From Microcystis wesenbergii NRERC-220 (GTDB taxonomy: Bacteria; Cyanobacteriota; Cyanobacteriia; Cyanobacteriales; Microcystaceae): a DNA stretch of 64,000 nt. The stretch spans positions 2,555,501 through 2,619,500 of the forward strand of contig NZ_JAVSJA010000001.1 in NCBI RefSeq assembly GCF_032027425.1, written 5' to 3'. The notes under the pieces are model-generated. The model did not search any database, was not told the DNA's origin, and was given only the letters and a program-made list of their open reading frames with translations. The position numbers were made by a program, and so were the translations under genes. Shown here one piece after another: positions 1 to 6,740 of this stretch; positions within the stretch are counted from its first letter, which is position 1; every line of letters begins with the position of its first letter.

Positions 1-364
1 TGAATCTATCAAGAGATTTACCATACCTTACCCGAAATAATAGTGAAATTTTGTGACAAAGTGCAGCCAGATACAAGAATCTTTGCTAGCTTTCTAGAAA
101 GCTTCTGTGATAAGTCTCCTTAAAAAGAGATTGTTTGCAGTAAGCTAATCTGGCTAACACGCTTTTGGGCGTGATATGGGGAAAAGTTTTGGCGATCGCG
201 CCTAAATAGGGTGATATGCCGAAAGTTGACCCATATCGTTACTCTGGAGAGTTTTTTACGGAAAGTTTTCGTATAATAAATGGTTAGGTGTCCTAGTTTA
301 TCTCTTATGTGCTTTACATCCTTTCAAAAACTTTATTATTTGGTTATTTAAGGTTATACAAACA
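1..364. other. Intergenic region, no gene seen
   Basis: I find no convincing coding frame here. The stretch is AT-rich and contains one HIP1 octamer (GCGATCGC) near position 191. The final part leads into the start of the 379-aa gene. The leftmost bases could be the 3' flank of a gene outside the window, but nothing identifies it. Confidence 0.4.
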
Positions 365-1504
365 ATGAGTTTACAAAGTTTGCCGCTCGATTCCAGAAAG
401 CTTGAAGTCTTGATAAAGAAGACTAGGCACTATAATATTTCCCCTATGTTTTTATCCCAATATATGCCTGAAGCTCAATCCCATCCAATTAGTGAGCATC
501 TAGGTGAATTGGTTAACGATGCATACGAATATTTATCAGCTTGTAGTCAAAGTGAAATTGAAGAACTTCTAAGTGCTATGCCTCGTGGCTACAGAACGTT
601 ATTTGATATAAAATTAGAGGTAGAGACTGAGCAGCAGCGGCGAAGATTTGCCCTTTATTATGTTTCATCAGAAGTCGAGCGAAGCTATTTTTCCTTTAAG
701 GGGGTACTTGAGCAAGATTTATTACAAAGTGAAGTGATAAAAATATATCCAGAATTAGCTGATAAGTTTGATAAAGATGGATTACTTCATATAGATTCTA
801 ATTTTGTTCTTTTTGATGGCGGAATTCAATATAAAGACCACATTCTTTATTATCATCAACTTCTCAGACGAGGATACCGATCTAATCCAAACTTTGATTT
901 TCTAGATGGATTTATAAGGTACTACCGATATACAAAAAATGAAAATCAGTTTCGGATTGCCATTGATCACCGACGAATCATGTTAAAAGAGTTTTATCGC
1001 CAAGTTATTGAGATGGACGGATGGCGTGGTTTACCATTTGATAAAAACAAGTTGGATGACCAAAATTATATTGGCTTGACTGTTGTAGAGCGAAACAAAA
1101 ATTCATTATTTGAACAGACGTGTAGCCTTGACCGTACTGAGTTCTATTGGAGTTATCGTGATGGAATTAAAACATTTGAGGCTGAGGAAATTTCAGGCGA
1201 TAGTTATATATTTGATCATTACTACTTTAATCGGTATGTGCATAGTGAACGTGACATTCAAATAAAAGCATTTCGTCATTTGGATGGAGCGGTTAAAGTT
1301 TATCTTAGAGATAGTTATCAAAATAGAAAGAATTCTTTTATGCCAAAAGAGTTCAAGAGTCATTGTAAAGTAAAGCTTTGGCGCATTGACGGGGACATAA
1401 AGTTAGAGATCTGGAGCGACCTTATCTCACACTTTTTCAAGTGCAATGAAATGATTATTAAATATTTTGATCCTGAAAAATTTGAGCAGATATTTGATTT
1501 ATGA
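365..1504 (+). CDS. Unrecognised 379-aa protein
   Basis: I do not recognise this family. The frame is open for 379 codons from an ATG preceded by an AT-rich stretch without a strong Shine-Dalgarno. The protein is rich in Tyr, Phe, Asp and Lys and looks soluble, with no signal peptide, no membrane segment and no obvious nucleotide-binding or metal-binding motif. Aromatic/acidic clusters such as FDHYYFNRYVHSE (about residues 285-297) recur. Codon use is more AT-rich than in the housekeeping genes downstream, and the gene lies at the edge of an island of toxin-antitoxin pairs and a CRISPR array. That suggests an accessory and possibly transferred gene. A role in defence is only a guess from location. 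Confidence 0.7.
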   Translation: MSLQSLPLDSRKLEVLIKKTRHYNISPMFLSQYMPEAQSHPISEHLGELVNDAYEYLSACSQSEIEELLSAMPRGYRTLFDIKLEVETEQQRRRFALYYVSSEVERSYFSFKGVLEQDLLQSEVIKIYPELADKFDKDGLLHIDSNFVLFDGGIQYKDHILYYHQLLRRGYRSNPNFDFLDGFIRYYRYTKNENQFRIAIDHRRIMLKEFYRQVIEMDGWRGLPFDKNKLDDQNYIGLTVVERNKNSLFEQTCSLDRTEFYWSYRDGIKTFEAEEISGDSYIFDHYYFNRYVHSERDIQIKAFRHLDGAVKVYLRDSYQNRKNSFMPKEFKSHCKVKLWRIDGDIKLEIWSDLISHFFKCNEMIIKYFDPEKFEQIFDL

Positions 1505-1524
1505 GTGCGATCGCATATCTTGTA

Positions 1525-1622
1525 GTGCGATCGCCGATCTTGTAGGGTGCGTTCCTTAATGTGACTCCTACTGCTCCACTGATCGATCGATTTTTGGGGA
1601 ACGCACCATGCCCATTGATTGA
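1525..1622. repeat. Dispersed hairpin repeat, copy 1
   Basis: This copy belongs to a family seen five times in full and twice in part between 1500 and 5930. It begins with GTGCGATCGCCGATCT, continues with TAGGGTGCGTTCC and closes with GGGGAACGCACCATGC, so the outer arms GGTGCGTTCC and GGAACGCACC form a hairpin. A half copy (TAGGGTGCGTCCCACGC) follows at about 1661-1677, just before the DUF433 gene. The family has no coding capacity and looks like a MITE or REP-type element. Confidence 0.75.
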
Positions 1623-1716
1623 AACTGTGATACCAAATCCTGTTATAATAAAACGAGATATAGGGTGCGTCCCACGCAGCCTTGACCTTTTTGAAAACAC
1701 TTTCAATGATGTAGCT

Positions 1717-1947
1717 ATGGACTGGGAAACTCGAATTACACTAAATCCCGATATTTTGGTGGGAAAACCTATCATTAAAGGAACAAGGATTGCGGTTGAA
1801 TTTATCATCGATCTTCTCGCCCAAGGTTGGAGTATTGATGAAATTCTGCGAAACTACCCAGGTATTACAGTAGAAGATATTCAAGCTTGTCTTAGCTATG
1901 CTAGTGTAATGCTCAAATCTGAGAAAGTCTATGCTATTCCTGCTTAA
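1717..1947 (+). CDS. DUF433 family antitoxin-like protein
   Basis: The 76-aa product matches the DUF433 family: ITLNPDILVGKPIIKGTRI near the N-terminus, followed by a helix-turn-helix-like segment with DLLAQGWSIDEILRNYPGI and the closing VEDIQACLSYA. DUF433 proteins are small DNA-binding proteins usually encoded directly before a DUF5615 PIN-like toxin and are regarded as antitoxins. The ATG at 1717 is chosen because the longer upstream frame runs through a repeat element and lacks family similarity. The start of the partner lies 3 bp downstream at 1951, but that toxin is truncated, so the antitoxin is probably orphaned. Confidence 0.85.
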   Translation: MDWETRITLNPDILVGKPIIKGTRIAVEFIIDLLAQGWSIDEILRNYPGITVEDIQACLSYASVMLKSEKVYAIPA

Positions 1948-1950
1948 CTG

Positions 1951-2085
1951 ATGCGTTTTCTAGCGAACGAAAATTTCCCCCTTGATGCGGTTGAAGCCCT
2001 AGTACAAAATGGCCATGATGTCCTGTGGATTAGGGTGGAATCCCCCGGAATCTCGGACCGGGAAGTGCGATCGCCGATCTGGTAG
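1951..2085 (+). pseudogene. Truncated DUF5615 PIN-like toxin
   Basis: The frame begins MRFLANENFPLDAVEALVQ and continues NGHDVLWIRVESPGISDREV, the typical first 39 residues of DUF5615 (Mut7-C-like PIN fold) toxins with the early acidic residue in NENFP. The family then normally continues into a conserved segment ending in a TxDxDFG-type motif and runs to about 110-120 residues. Here the reading frame enters the dispersed hairpin repeat (GTGCGATCGCCGATCTGG) and stops after 44 codons. The catalytic C-terminal part is missing, and the CRISPR array follows at once. The toxin is almost certainly inactive. Confidence 0.8.
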
Positions 2086-2089
2086 GGTG

Positions 2090-3036
2090 CGTCCCACGCG
2101 CTGGGGACCTTAATTGAATGGAAACATCAACTAATTCCCCCTTATTTTTAGACTGAGGTGATTTGAGTTCCCACTCGCTGGGGACCTTAATTGAATGGAA
2201 ACTATATTTAATTCATTGTGAGGTTCTAAAATTATGCAACTAATCAAATACACTACAGCGATCGCAATTTCTTGTCTACCTATATTCACAACACCTGTAT
2301 TAGCTCAAAATAAACAAGAAAAGTGGGTAGATTTTGGTCAAACTAATAACGGTGAAATCATAAAATTAAATGAGCGTAGTGTCAAATTTGAAATTATGTT
2401 AGCTGACGATACTCTCAATAATGAAGATGGATTTTATAGCGAGAATGATACATACCCAAAGGTAAAAGTTGTTATCTTTGAATACAGTATTGGTGGCAGA
2501 ACAAGAAATGCTTATACCAAGTCCTGTAATCATGGTAAATTAAGTGCTAATCCTAGCTGGAAAACCTACACTACTTTTATAGATTATTGGCCTCAATATT
2601 TTCTAGTTCCCGCTGATAGTATTGCTAGTCAGAATATGTTGCGACGAGTTTGTACTTTAAGTCTATCTAATCAGTAATCCTTTTTGATTATTTGAAGAAA
2701 TGTAAAGTTCCCACTCGCTGGGGACTTTAATTGAATGGAAACCATCTGTTTATTGGGTAATTGTTGATTAATGGCTTTGTTCCCACTCGCTGGGGACCTT
2801 AATTGAATGGAAACATTTGAAGCTATCTTTATCTTCAATCATACTACCCATAGGAGTTCCCACTCGCTGGGGACCTTAATTGAATGGAAACCACTTAGAA
2901 TCCCACCGACGTTTAGATTCGATCCACCGTTCCACTCGCTGGGGACCTTAATTGCATGGAAACACATATCCCTTTAGAATTAATAAAGATAATTGTTTTA
3001 GTCCCCACTCGCTGGGGATATTAATTAAATAGAAAA
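2090..3036 (+). CRISPR. Orphan CRISPR array, seven repeats, interrupted by a gene
   Basis: A 36-bp repeat beginning GTTCCCACTCGCTGGGGACC and ending TTAATTGAATGGAAAC occurs at 2090-2125 (5' end degenerate), 2167-2202, 2707-2742 (one C to T change), 2779-2814, 2856-2891, 2929-2963 (one base deleted, one changed) and 3001-3036 (several changes, ends GAAAA). Ordinary spacers are 36-41 bp. The GAAAC end suggests transcription along + and a degenerate trailer at 3036. No cas gene lies in the window. The interval 2203-2706 is 504 bp and contains a protein gene instead of a spacer. The first repeat is fused to the end of a dispersed hairpin repeat, so no leader is recognisable. Confidence 0.93.
2234..2677 (+). 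CDS. Small secreted protein encoded inside the CRISPR array
   Basis: This complete 147-aa frame sits between CRISPR repeats 2 and 3. The N-terminus MQLIKYTTAIAISCLPIFTT followed by PVLAQ is a signal peptide with a likely cleavage after VLA. The mature part is about 122 residues and begins around KWVDFGQTNNGEIIKLNERS, a W-x-x-(I/F)-G...G...LN-x-x-S pattern like that of small exported cyanobacterial proteins of unknown role. It has two cysteines (KSCNHG and RRVCTL) that could form a disulfide. The preceding TGTGAGG gives only a weak ribosome-binding site. I cannot name the family. An unbroken frame with a signal peptide argues for a real gene. Confidence 0.75.
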   Translation: MQLIKYTTAIAISCLPIFTTPVLAQNKQEKWVDFGQTNNGEIIKLNERSVKFEIMLADDTLNNEDGFYSENDTYPKVKVVIFEYSIGGRTRNAYTKSCNHGKLSANPSWKTYTTFIDYWPQYFLVPADSIASQNMLRRVCTLSLSNQ

Positions 3037-3057
3037 GCCGTAATCGGGAGTTAGTAT

Positions 3058-3333
3058 ATGCAAGCAATCCTTTTAAGCCGTGAAGAAGTTGCTCAACGGG
3101 CAGAGAAACTGTACGAAAGCAGAATCCGCCAAGAGGTGGAAGTTGAAGAAAACATTGGCAAGATGGTCATCATTGACATTGAAACAGGTGACTACAAAGT
3201 TGATAAAAATGGCTTACACGCTGCTGACTTATTGAGCGAGAAACACCCCCATGCTCGGCTCTTTGGGATCAAAATTGGCTACAACGTTGCTGCCGCTTTT
3301 GGTGGGGGTGTTATGGAGCGTGTAGTTAAGTGA
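3058..3333 (+). CDS. 91-aa protein of a protease-linked two-gene module, copy 1
   Basis: The family is unnamed as far as I know. Its sequence is clearly paralogous to the protein at 3945-4220: both carry a KLYES-x-IRQ-x-VE motif near residue 20, GK-(M/I)-V then IDIETG near residues 36-45, and a later HP-x-A segment before an IG-(Y/H) motif. It looks like a small soluble alpha/beta protein. The stop codon overlaps the GTG start of the aspartic-protease gene, so the two are translationally coupled. The same order and overlap recur in copy 2. The arrangement resembles a TA-style pair, but that is inference. Confidence 0.8.
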   Translation: MQAILLSREEVAQRAEKLYESRIRQEVEVEENIGKMVIIDIETGDYKVDKNGLHAADLLSEKHPHARLFGIKIGYNVAAAFGGGVMERVVK

Positions 3334-3695
3334 TTTCAGGTATTGTGGCTAATGGACACCCGCTTATCACTATCCCATTTCGGATTCCAAATCGCGCTGA
3401 CTTTCCGATTGAGTTTGTAGTAGATACAGGATTTACAGATGAGCTTTGTTTACCACCCGAAGCAGTAGCATTACTGAATCTTCCTTTCAGGTACGATATG
3501 CGTGCGAATTTAGCAGACAACAGCCAAGTAATGCTGCCTCTTCACAAAGCAATTATTATCTGGAATGGTGAGGAGTGAGAAACTCGTGTATTTGCCACAG
3601 GGCGGCGACCCCTGGTTGGAACTGCTTTATTAGATAGCTATGAACTTGTGATTCAGTTTACGGAAGGTGGGTTGGTAACGATTGATGATTTGTAG
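3330..3695 (+). pseudogene. Clan AA aspartic protease (AF_0612-like), interrupted by in-frame TGA
   Basis: The product is a retropepsin-like small aspartic protease. It starts with GTG at 3330 overlapping the preceding stop and has the catalytic motif in FVVDTGFTDELCLP. The frame hits TGA at 3576-3578 after 82 codons. The same frame then continues without a further stop through RPLVGTALLDSYELVIQF to TAG at 3693-3695, giving the family's usual ~121 residues. A single nonsense change therefore removes the C-terminal flap/hydrophobic-Gly region (LVGTALL). Unless the stop is read through, the protein is inactive. The intact paralogue lies at 4217-4585. Confidence 0.82.
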
Positions 3696-3814
3696 TGCGA
3701 TGCCGAAGGCACTGCGTAGCAGCACGCTGATCTTGTAGGGTGCGTTCCCTAATGCAAGTCCTACTGCTCCACTGATCGATTTTTGGGGAACGCACCATGC
3801 ACATTGATTGAAGC
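3695..3814. repeat. Dispersed hairpin repeat, copy 2
   Basis: Full copy: GTGCGATGCCGAAGGCACTG, then a CGTAGCAGCACGCTGATCT block, then GGGTGCGTTCCCTAATG and the closing arm GGGGAACGCACCATGC with ACATTGATTGAAGC. It follows the stop of the broken protease directly and separates the two protease modules. Confidence 0.78.
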
Positions 3815-3944
3815 GCCGATTCAAATTTGAAGTGCACCACTGGGGGGCTTCCGATGAGGCGGCTCATCAGTAGTAGAGCGGGAGCACTTCGTTAGAATAA
3901 ATCAGAGTATAATTAAGGCAAAATACTGAGTTGAGGTCAACCAG

Positions 3945-4220
3945 ATGGCAGTTCGTCAACGGCGTTATCCCAAAGATGAGTTAGCCGAGCGAGGGCAAAA
4001 ACTCTACGAATCTGGCATTCGGCAGCAAGTCGAAGCCGGTAATGAAGGTAAGATTGTAGCGATCGACATTGAAACTGGAGAGTTTGAAGTCGATGAAAAC
4101 GTTGTGCCTGCAACTAATCGGCTCTTTGAACGTCACCCCGATGCCCAACCTTGGATCATTCGTATCGGACATCGCGCTGTTTATCATTTCGGGGCACGGA
4201 GTTTGAAGAAAAATCCATGA
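3945..4220 (+). CDS. 91-aa protein of a protease-linked two-gene module, copy 2
   Basis: This is a paralogue of the 91-aa protein at 3058-3333, of identical length, sharing KLYESGIRQQVE, GKIVAIDIETGEFEVDEN and ERHPDAQ followed by IRIGHRAVYHFG. The ATG at 3945 is preceded by GAGGTCAACCAG, a usable ribosome-binding site. Its stop TGA (4218-4220) overlaps the ATG of the downstream aspartic protease at 4217. Family function is unknown to me. Conservation of IDIETG and IG-H in both copies suggests a real fold. It may be the substrate, inhibitor or antitoxin of the protease; this is an inference from coupling alone. Confidence 0.82.
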   Translation: MAVRQRRYPKDELAERGQKLYESGIRQQVEAGNEGKIVAIDIETGEFEVDENVVPATNRLFERHPDAQPWIIRIGHRAVYHFGARSLKKNP

Positions 4221-4585
4221 TGGAAGGTGTTGTCAATTGGCGGCGTGAAGCCACGCTAACGATTGTAGTCGGAAACTCAAATCGGCAACTGCAAGCGGTT
4301 GACGCGGTGATTGATACCGGGTTCAATGGATTTTTATCTTTGCCCTCTACAATCATCGCTACATTAAATTTACCTTGGAGTGGTTCTGATTTTGTCACGC
4401 TGGGTGATGGCAGTGAAACTTATTTTGATCTGTACACTGGGACTGTGATATGGGATGGGCAGTACCAAGAGATTGATATTGCAGAATCAGAAACAGAGCC
4501 TCTACTAGGAATGGCGCTGCTTTACAGATATCGGTTGCAGGTCGATAACATTGAGGGCGGTAAGGTCAAGATTGAAGCCTTATGA
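4217..4585 (+). CDS. Clan AA aspartic protease, AF_0612-like, intact
   Basis: A 122-aa retropepsin-like protein. The catalytic triad motif is in AVIDTGFNGFLSLP (around residue 38), and the later LLGMALLYRYRL is the hydrophobic-hydrophobic-Gly segment typical of clan AA proteases, which dimerise to form one active site. The ATG at 4217 overlaps the preceding gene's TGA; the longer frame starting at 4151 would begin inside the 91-aa gene and lacks family similarity. Next to it, copy 1 of the same protease is broken by a stop, so this is probably the only working one of the two. The substrate is unknown. Confidence 0.87.
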   Translation: MMEGVVNWRREATLTIVVGNSNRQLQAVDAVIDTGFNGFLSLPSTIIATLNLPWSGSDFVTLGDGSETYFDLYTGTVIWDGQYQEIDIAESETEPLLGMALLYRYRLQVDNIEGGKVKIEAL

Positions 4586-4632
4586 GCCAGTGCTAGAAGA
4601 GATTCGGTGAGGTGCGGTCTAACAACGCAGCC

Positions 4633-4730
4633 GTGGGGTGCGTTCCCTAATGTGGCTCCTACTGCTCCACTAATAGATTTTTGGGGAACGCACCATGCAC
4701 ATTTACTGTGGGTTTAAGTGCGATGCCGCT
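4633..4730. repeat. Dispersed hairpin repeat, copy 3
   Basis: GGGGTGCGTTCCCTAATGTG begins the left arm and TTTTTGGGGAACGCACCATG the right arm. The following TGTGGGTTTAAGTGCGATGCC matches the sequence after copy 4 (about 5910-5930), after which it runs directly into the PEP-CTERM tail sequence. Confidence 0.75.
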
Positions 4731-4835
4731 CCCCCCGCTCAAACCCCGGAACCCTCTGCCCTCGTTGGTCTGGGGGCTGTCGTCGCTCTGGGGGCTGGCT
4801 TCAAGCGCCGCCCCACTCAGGCAGACAAAAACTAA
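4695..4835 (+). pseudogene. PEP-CTERM sorting-signal remnant
   Basis: A 46-codon frame starts in the end of the hairpin repeat and ends with a textbook PEP-CTERM signal: TPEPSALVGLGAV, then a hydrophobic stretch VALGAGF, then the basic cluster KRRPTQADKN and a stop. In this family the signal is the last ~25 residues of exported proteins processed by an exosortase. Here no exported domain precedes it; the repeat element lies where the body of the gene should be. It is best read as the 3' end of a gene lost by insertion or deletion. A terminator follows closely. Confidence 0.75.
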
Positions 4836-4860
4836 GCTTTAATTGAAGGGATTACAACAG

Positions 4861-4885
4861 GAGAACCGCAAGGGTCTCTTTTTTT
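4861..4885 (+). terminator. Rho-independent terminator
   Basis: GAGAACC, a GCAA loop and GGGTCTC form a stem with one mismatch, followed by seven T residues. It sits 25 bp after the stop of the PEP-CTERM remnant and is probably that gene's original terminator. Confidence 0.7.
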
Positions 4886-5025
4886 GCTATTTAAAAGAGG
4901 ATTATTTGATATTTGCTTCTTTTTAACGGAGATTGGAGAAATCATAAACCTCCCTCAAGGCACTAGACACAAGCGAGCTATCATAAAACCATCGCTGATT
5001 TGACAATCGCCAACCCCTAAAAATT

Positions 5026-5271
5026 ATGAGCGTAGTTATTCCTAATGACATACTGACCGCATCAGGACTCTCCGAAGACGAGCTAAAACTAGAAATCGCC
5101 ATCATGCTCTTTAAACAAGACAAAATCAGCATCGGCAAAGCCCGTCATCTTGCAGGCATGAACCTCCTCCAATTTCAACACGAACTTAATCTACGAGAGA
5201 TTTGTGTCCATTATGACCTTGAAGAATTAGAAGAAGACATCCAAACCTTACAAAAACTAGGCAGACTATGA
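5026..5271 (+). CDS. UPF0175 family antitoxin
   Basis: The 81-aa protein fits UPF0175: an N-terminal strand, then LSEDELKLEIAIMLFKQDKI followed by SIGKARHLAGMNLLQFQHEL, the characteristic helix-turn-helix with GKARHLAGM. These proteins are DNA-binding antitoxins usually encoded just before a PIN-like DUF3368 toxin, as here. The C-terminal acidic tail (DLEELEEDIQTLQKLGRL) would wrap the toxin. The toxin ATG at 5268 overlaps the stop of this gene by 4 bp, indicating translational coupling. A binding site in its own promoter is likely but not visible. Confidence 0.88.
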   Translation: MSVVIPNDILTASGLSEDELKLEIAIMLFKQDKISIGKARHLAGMNLLQFQHELNLREICVHYDLEELEEDIQTLQKLGRL

Positions 5272-5753
5272 TCGTCGTGAGTGACACCTCACCCATTACC
5301 AACCTAGCCGCCGTTAACCAGTTAACCCTTTTGCATCAACTCTATGGAACAATTATCATTCCTCAAGCCGTTTATGAGGAAATGGCGAGTTTAGGTTACG
5401 CCGTTCCTGGCACGATTGAAATCATGACCTTATCTTGGATAGAAACACGGCCCGTCACCCAGCAAAACCAAGTTAATCAACTACTCAATAAATTAGACCG
5501 AGGAGAATCAGAAGGGATTATTTTAGCGCTAGAATTAGGCGCAGATATATTAATTTTGGATGAAAGAAAAGGACGCAAAGTTGCACGATCTCTTGGGCTA
5601 AATATTACTGGAATATTGGGCGTTTTACTCGAAGCCAAGCAAAAAGAATTGATTATGAATATTAAACCGATTGTTGATCAGCTAATCTCAAAAGCAGAAT
5701 TCCGAATTAGCGAAACACTCTACAGAAAGGTTTTGACAATTGCGGGAGAATGA
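5268..5753 (+). CDS. DUF3368 PIN-like toxin
   Basis: The 161-aa protein has the PIN-fold landmarks: VVSDTSPITNLA at the N-terminus (first catalytic Asp), LDRGESEGIILALELGAD in the middle (Glu/Asp of the active site) and ILILDERKGRKVARSLGL, the LDE/R-G-R-x-A signature of DUF3368. PIN proteins are metal-dependent RNases. Length and motifs look complete. With the overlapping UPF0175 gene it forms an intact toxin-antitoxin pair. The RNA target cannot be read from the sequence. Confidence 0.88.
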   Translation: MIVVSDTSPITNLAAVNQLTLLHQLYGTIIIPQAVYEEMASLGYAVPGTIEIMTLSWIETRPVTQQNQVNQLLNKLDRGESEGIILALELGADILILDERKGRKVARSLGLNITGILGVLLEAKQKELIMNIKPIVDQLISKAEFRISETLYRKVLTIAGE

Positions 5754-5789
5754 GTCTATTGCAATATTTATTTCAACCCATTTTACAAA

Positions 5790-5910
5790 GTGCGATGCCG
5801 AAGGCACTGCGTAGCAGCACGCTGATCTGGTGGGGTGCGTTCCCTAATGTGGCTCCTACTGCTTCACCGATCGATTTTTGGGGGAACGCACCATGCACAT
5901 TGATTGAAGC
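5790..5910. repeat. Dispersed hairpin repeat, copy 4
   Basis: A full copy with TGCGATGCCGAAGGCACTGC, GCAGCACGCTGATCTGG, GGGGTGCGTTCCCTAATGTG and the closing arm GGGGGAACGCACCATGC. It lies between two toxin-antitoxin pairs. A partial second start (GTGCAATGCTGATCTGGTG) follows at about 5921-5939. Confidence 0.78.
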
Positions 5911-6049
5911 TGTGGGTTAAAGTGCAATGCTGATCTGGTGGGCCAAGTTGAGGAATGTTAGCTTTGGTTAAAATAGAGGGGCAATCCTGTAGGCTAGACT
6001 GTAAGCAGCTAACTAAATCACCCCTAATTCTTGTGATAGAGATTTCCCC

Positions 6050-6292
6050 ATGCCCCAAGCTTTGAAAGCGATTTATCATAGTGGTACGTTCATCCTTCAA
6101 ACAGCTTACGATTTACCTGAAGGCACTGAGGTGGAGCTTTTTGTAAAATCACCTCAAATTATTCCCCCAAAGATTACCGATATTGCGGCTAGGCAGAATT
6201 TTTTAAGGCTGCTTGTTGAGCGAATGCAACAAAACCCCATTCCCTCTAATGCTCCCCAGTTTACGAGAGATATGTTGCATGAACGCCGTTGA
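6050..6292 (+). CDS. AF2212-like (DUF104) antitoxin
   Basis: The 80-aa protein begins MPQALKAIYHSGTFILQ and continues DLPEGTEVELFV, the swapped-hairpin N-terminal domain of AF2212-like antitoxins (formerly DUF104), with the A-x-Y-x-x-G-x-(F/L) and LPEGTEV motifs. The C-terminal half is a variable helix that would bind the partner. The PIN gene downstream starts inside this gene, overlapping its last 14 bp in another frame. Together they form a second intact PIN-type pair in this island. Confidence 0.85.
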   Translation: MPQALKAIYHSGTFILQTAYDLPEGTEVELFVKSPQIIPPKITDIAARQNFLRLLVERMQQNPIPSNAPQFTRDMLHERR

Positions 6293-6686
6293 CACAAATG
6301 TTTTAATTTACGTCAATGATTCGCGTTATCCTAGTGAGCAGGCAATCGCAGCTTCTCTAGTAGCTAATCTGACAGAGGGAGTTTTAATTTGGCGGGTTGC
6401 CTGCGAATATTTAGCGGCAAGCCGCAAACTTGAGCCATTTGGGTATGACAGAGCGCAAGCCTATCAGTACATTCGAGATTTGCAACAGGTTTGGTACACA
6501 GCTTTGCCAACTTGGGCTGTGATTAATCGTGCTGAGGACTTGATCAGCCGTTTTAGTTTGTCTCATTGGGATTCGATGGTGGTTGCTGCTTGTTTGGAAG
6601 CAAACGTCGAAACTCTCTATACAGAAGACTTTGGCTATTCAGACATTGATGGGCTGAAAATTGTCAATCCTTTCAAGAGTCCCTAA
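6279..6686 (+). CDS. PIN domain toxin
   Basis: The 135-aa PIN-domain protein starts MNAVDTNVLIYVNDSRYPSE with the first catalytic Asp in VDTN. It continues with WRVACEYLAASRK, an SLSHWDSMVVAACLEAN segment carrying the third acidic residue, and TLYTEDFGYSDIDGLKIVNP at the end, where the E/D residues complete the metal site. The ATG at 6279 is chosen because the upstream extension in this frame lies in the antitoxin gene and has no family similarity. It is predicted to be a ribonuclease neutralised by the AF2212-like partner. Confidence 0.88.
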   Translation: MNAVDTNVLIYVNDSRYPSEQAIAASLVANLTEGVLIWRVACEYLAASRKLEPFGYDRAQAYQYIRDLQQVWYTALPTWAVINRAEDLISRFSLSHWDSMVVAACLEANVETLYTEDFGYSDIDGLKIVNPFKSP

Positions 6687-6740
6687 ACCTGCCGCAGCAT
6701 AAGCCGTTCCCATACCCTGCTCCCACCAAAAACTTTTTCC

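Noticed and set aside
1458-1808. Minus-strand frame of 116 codons opposite the repeat and DUF433 gene
   Set aside because: It runs antisense through the hairpin repeat and the DUF433 gene and has no protein-like pattern. The sense DUF433 frame explains the region.
2203-2706. Treating the 504-bp interval as one very long spacer
   Set aside because: It holds a complete gene with a signal peptide and stop; a spacer of this length is not plausible for an array with 36-41 bp spacers.
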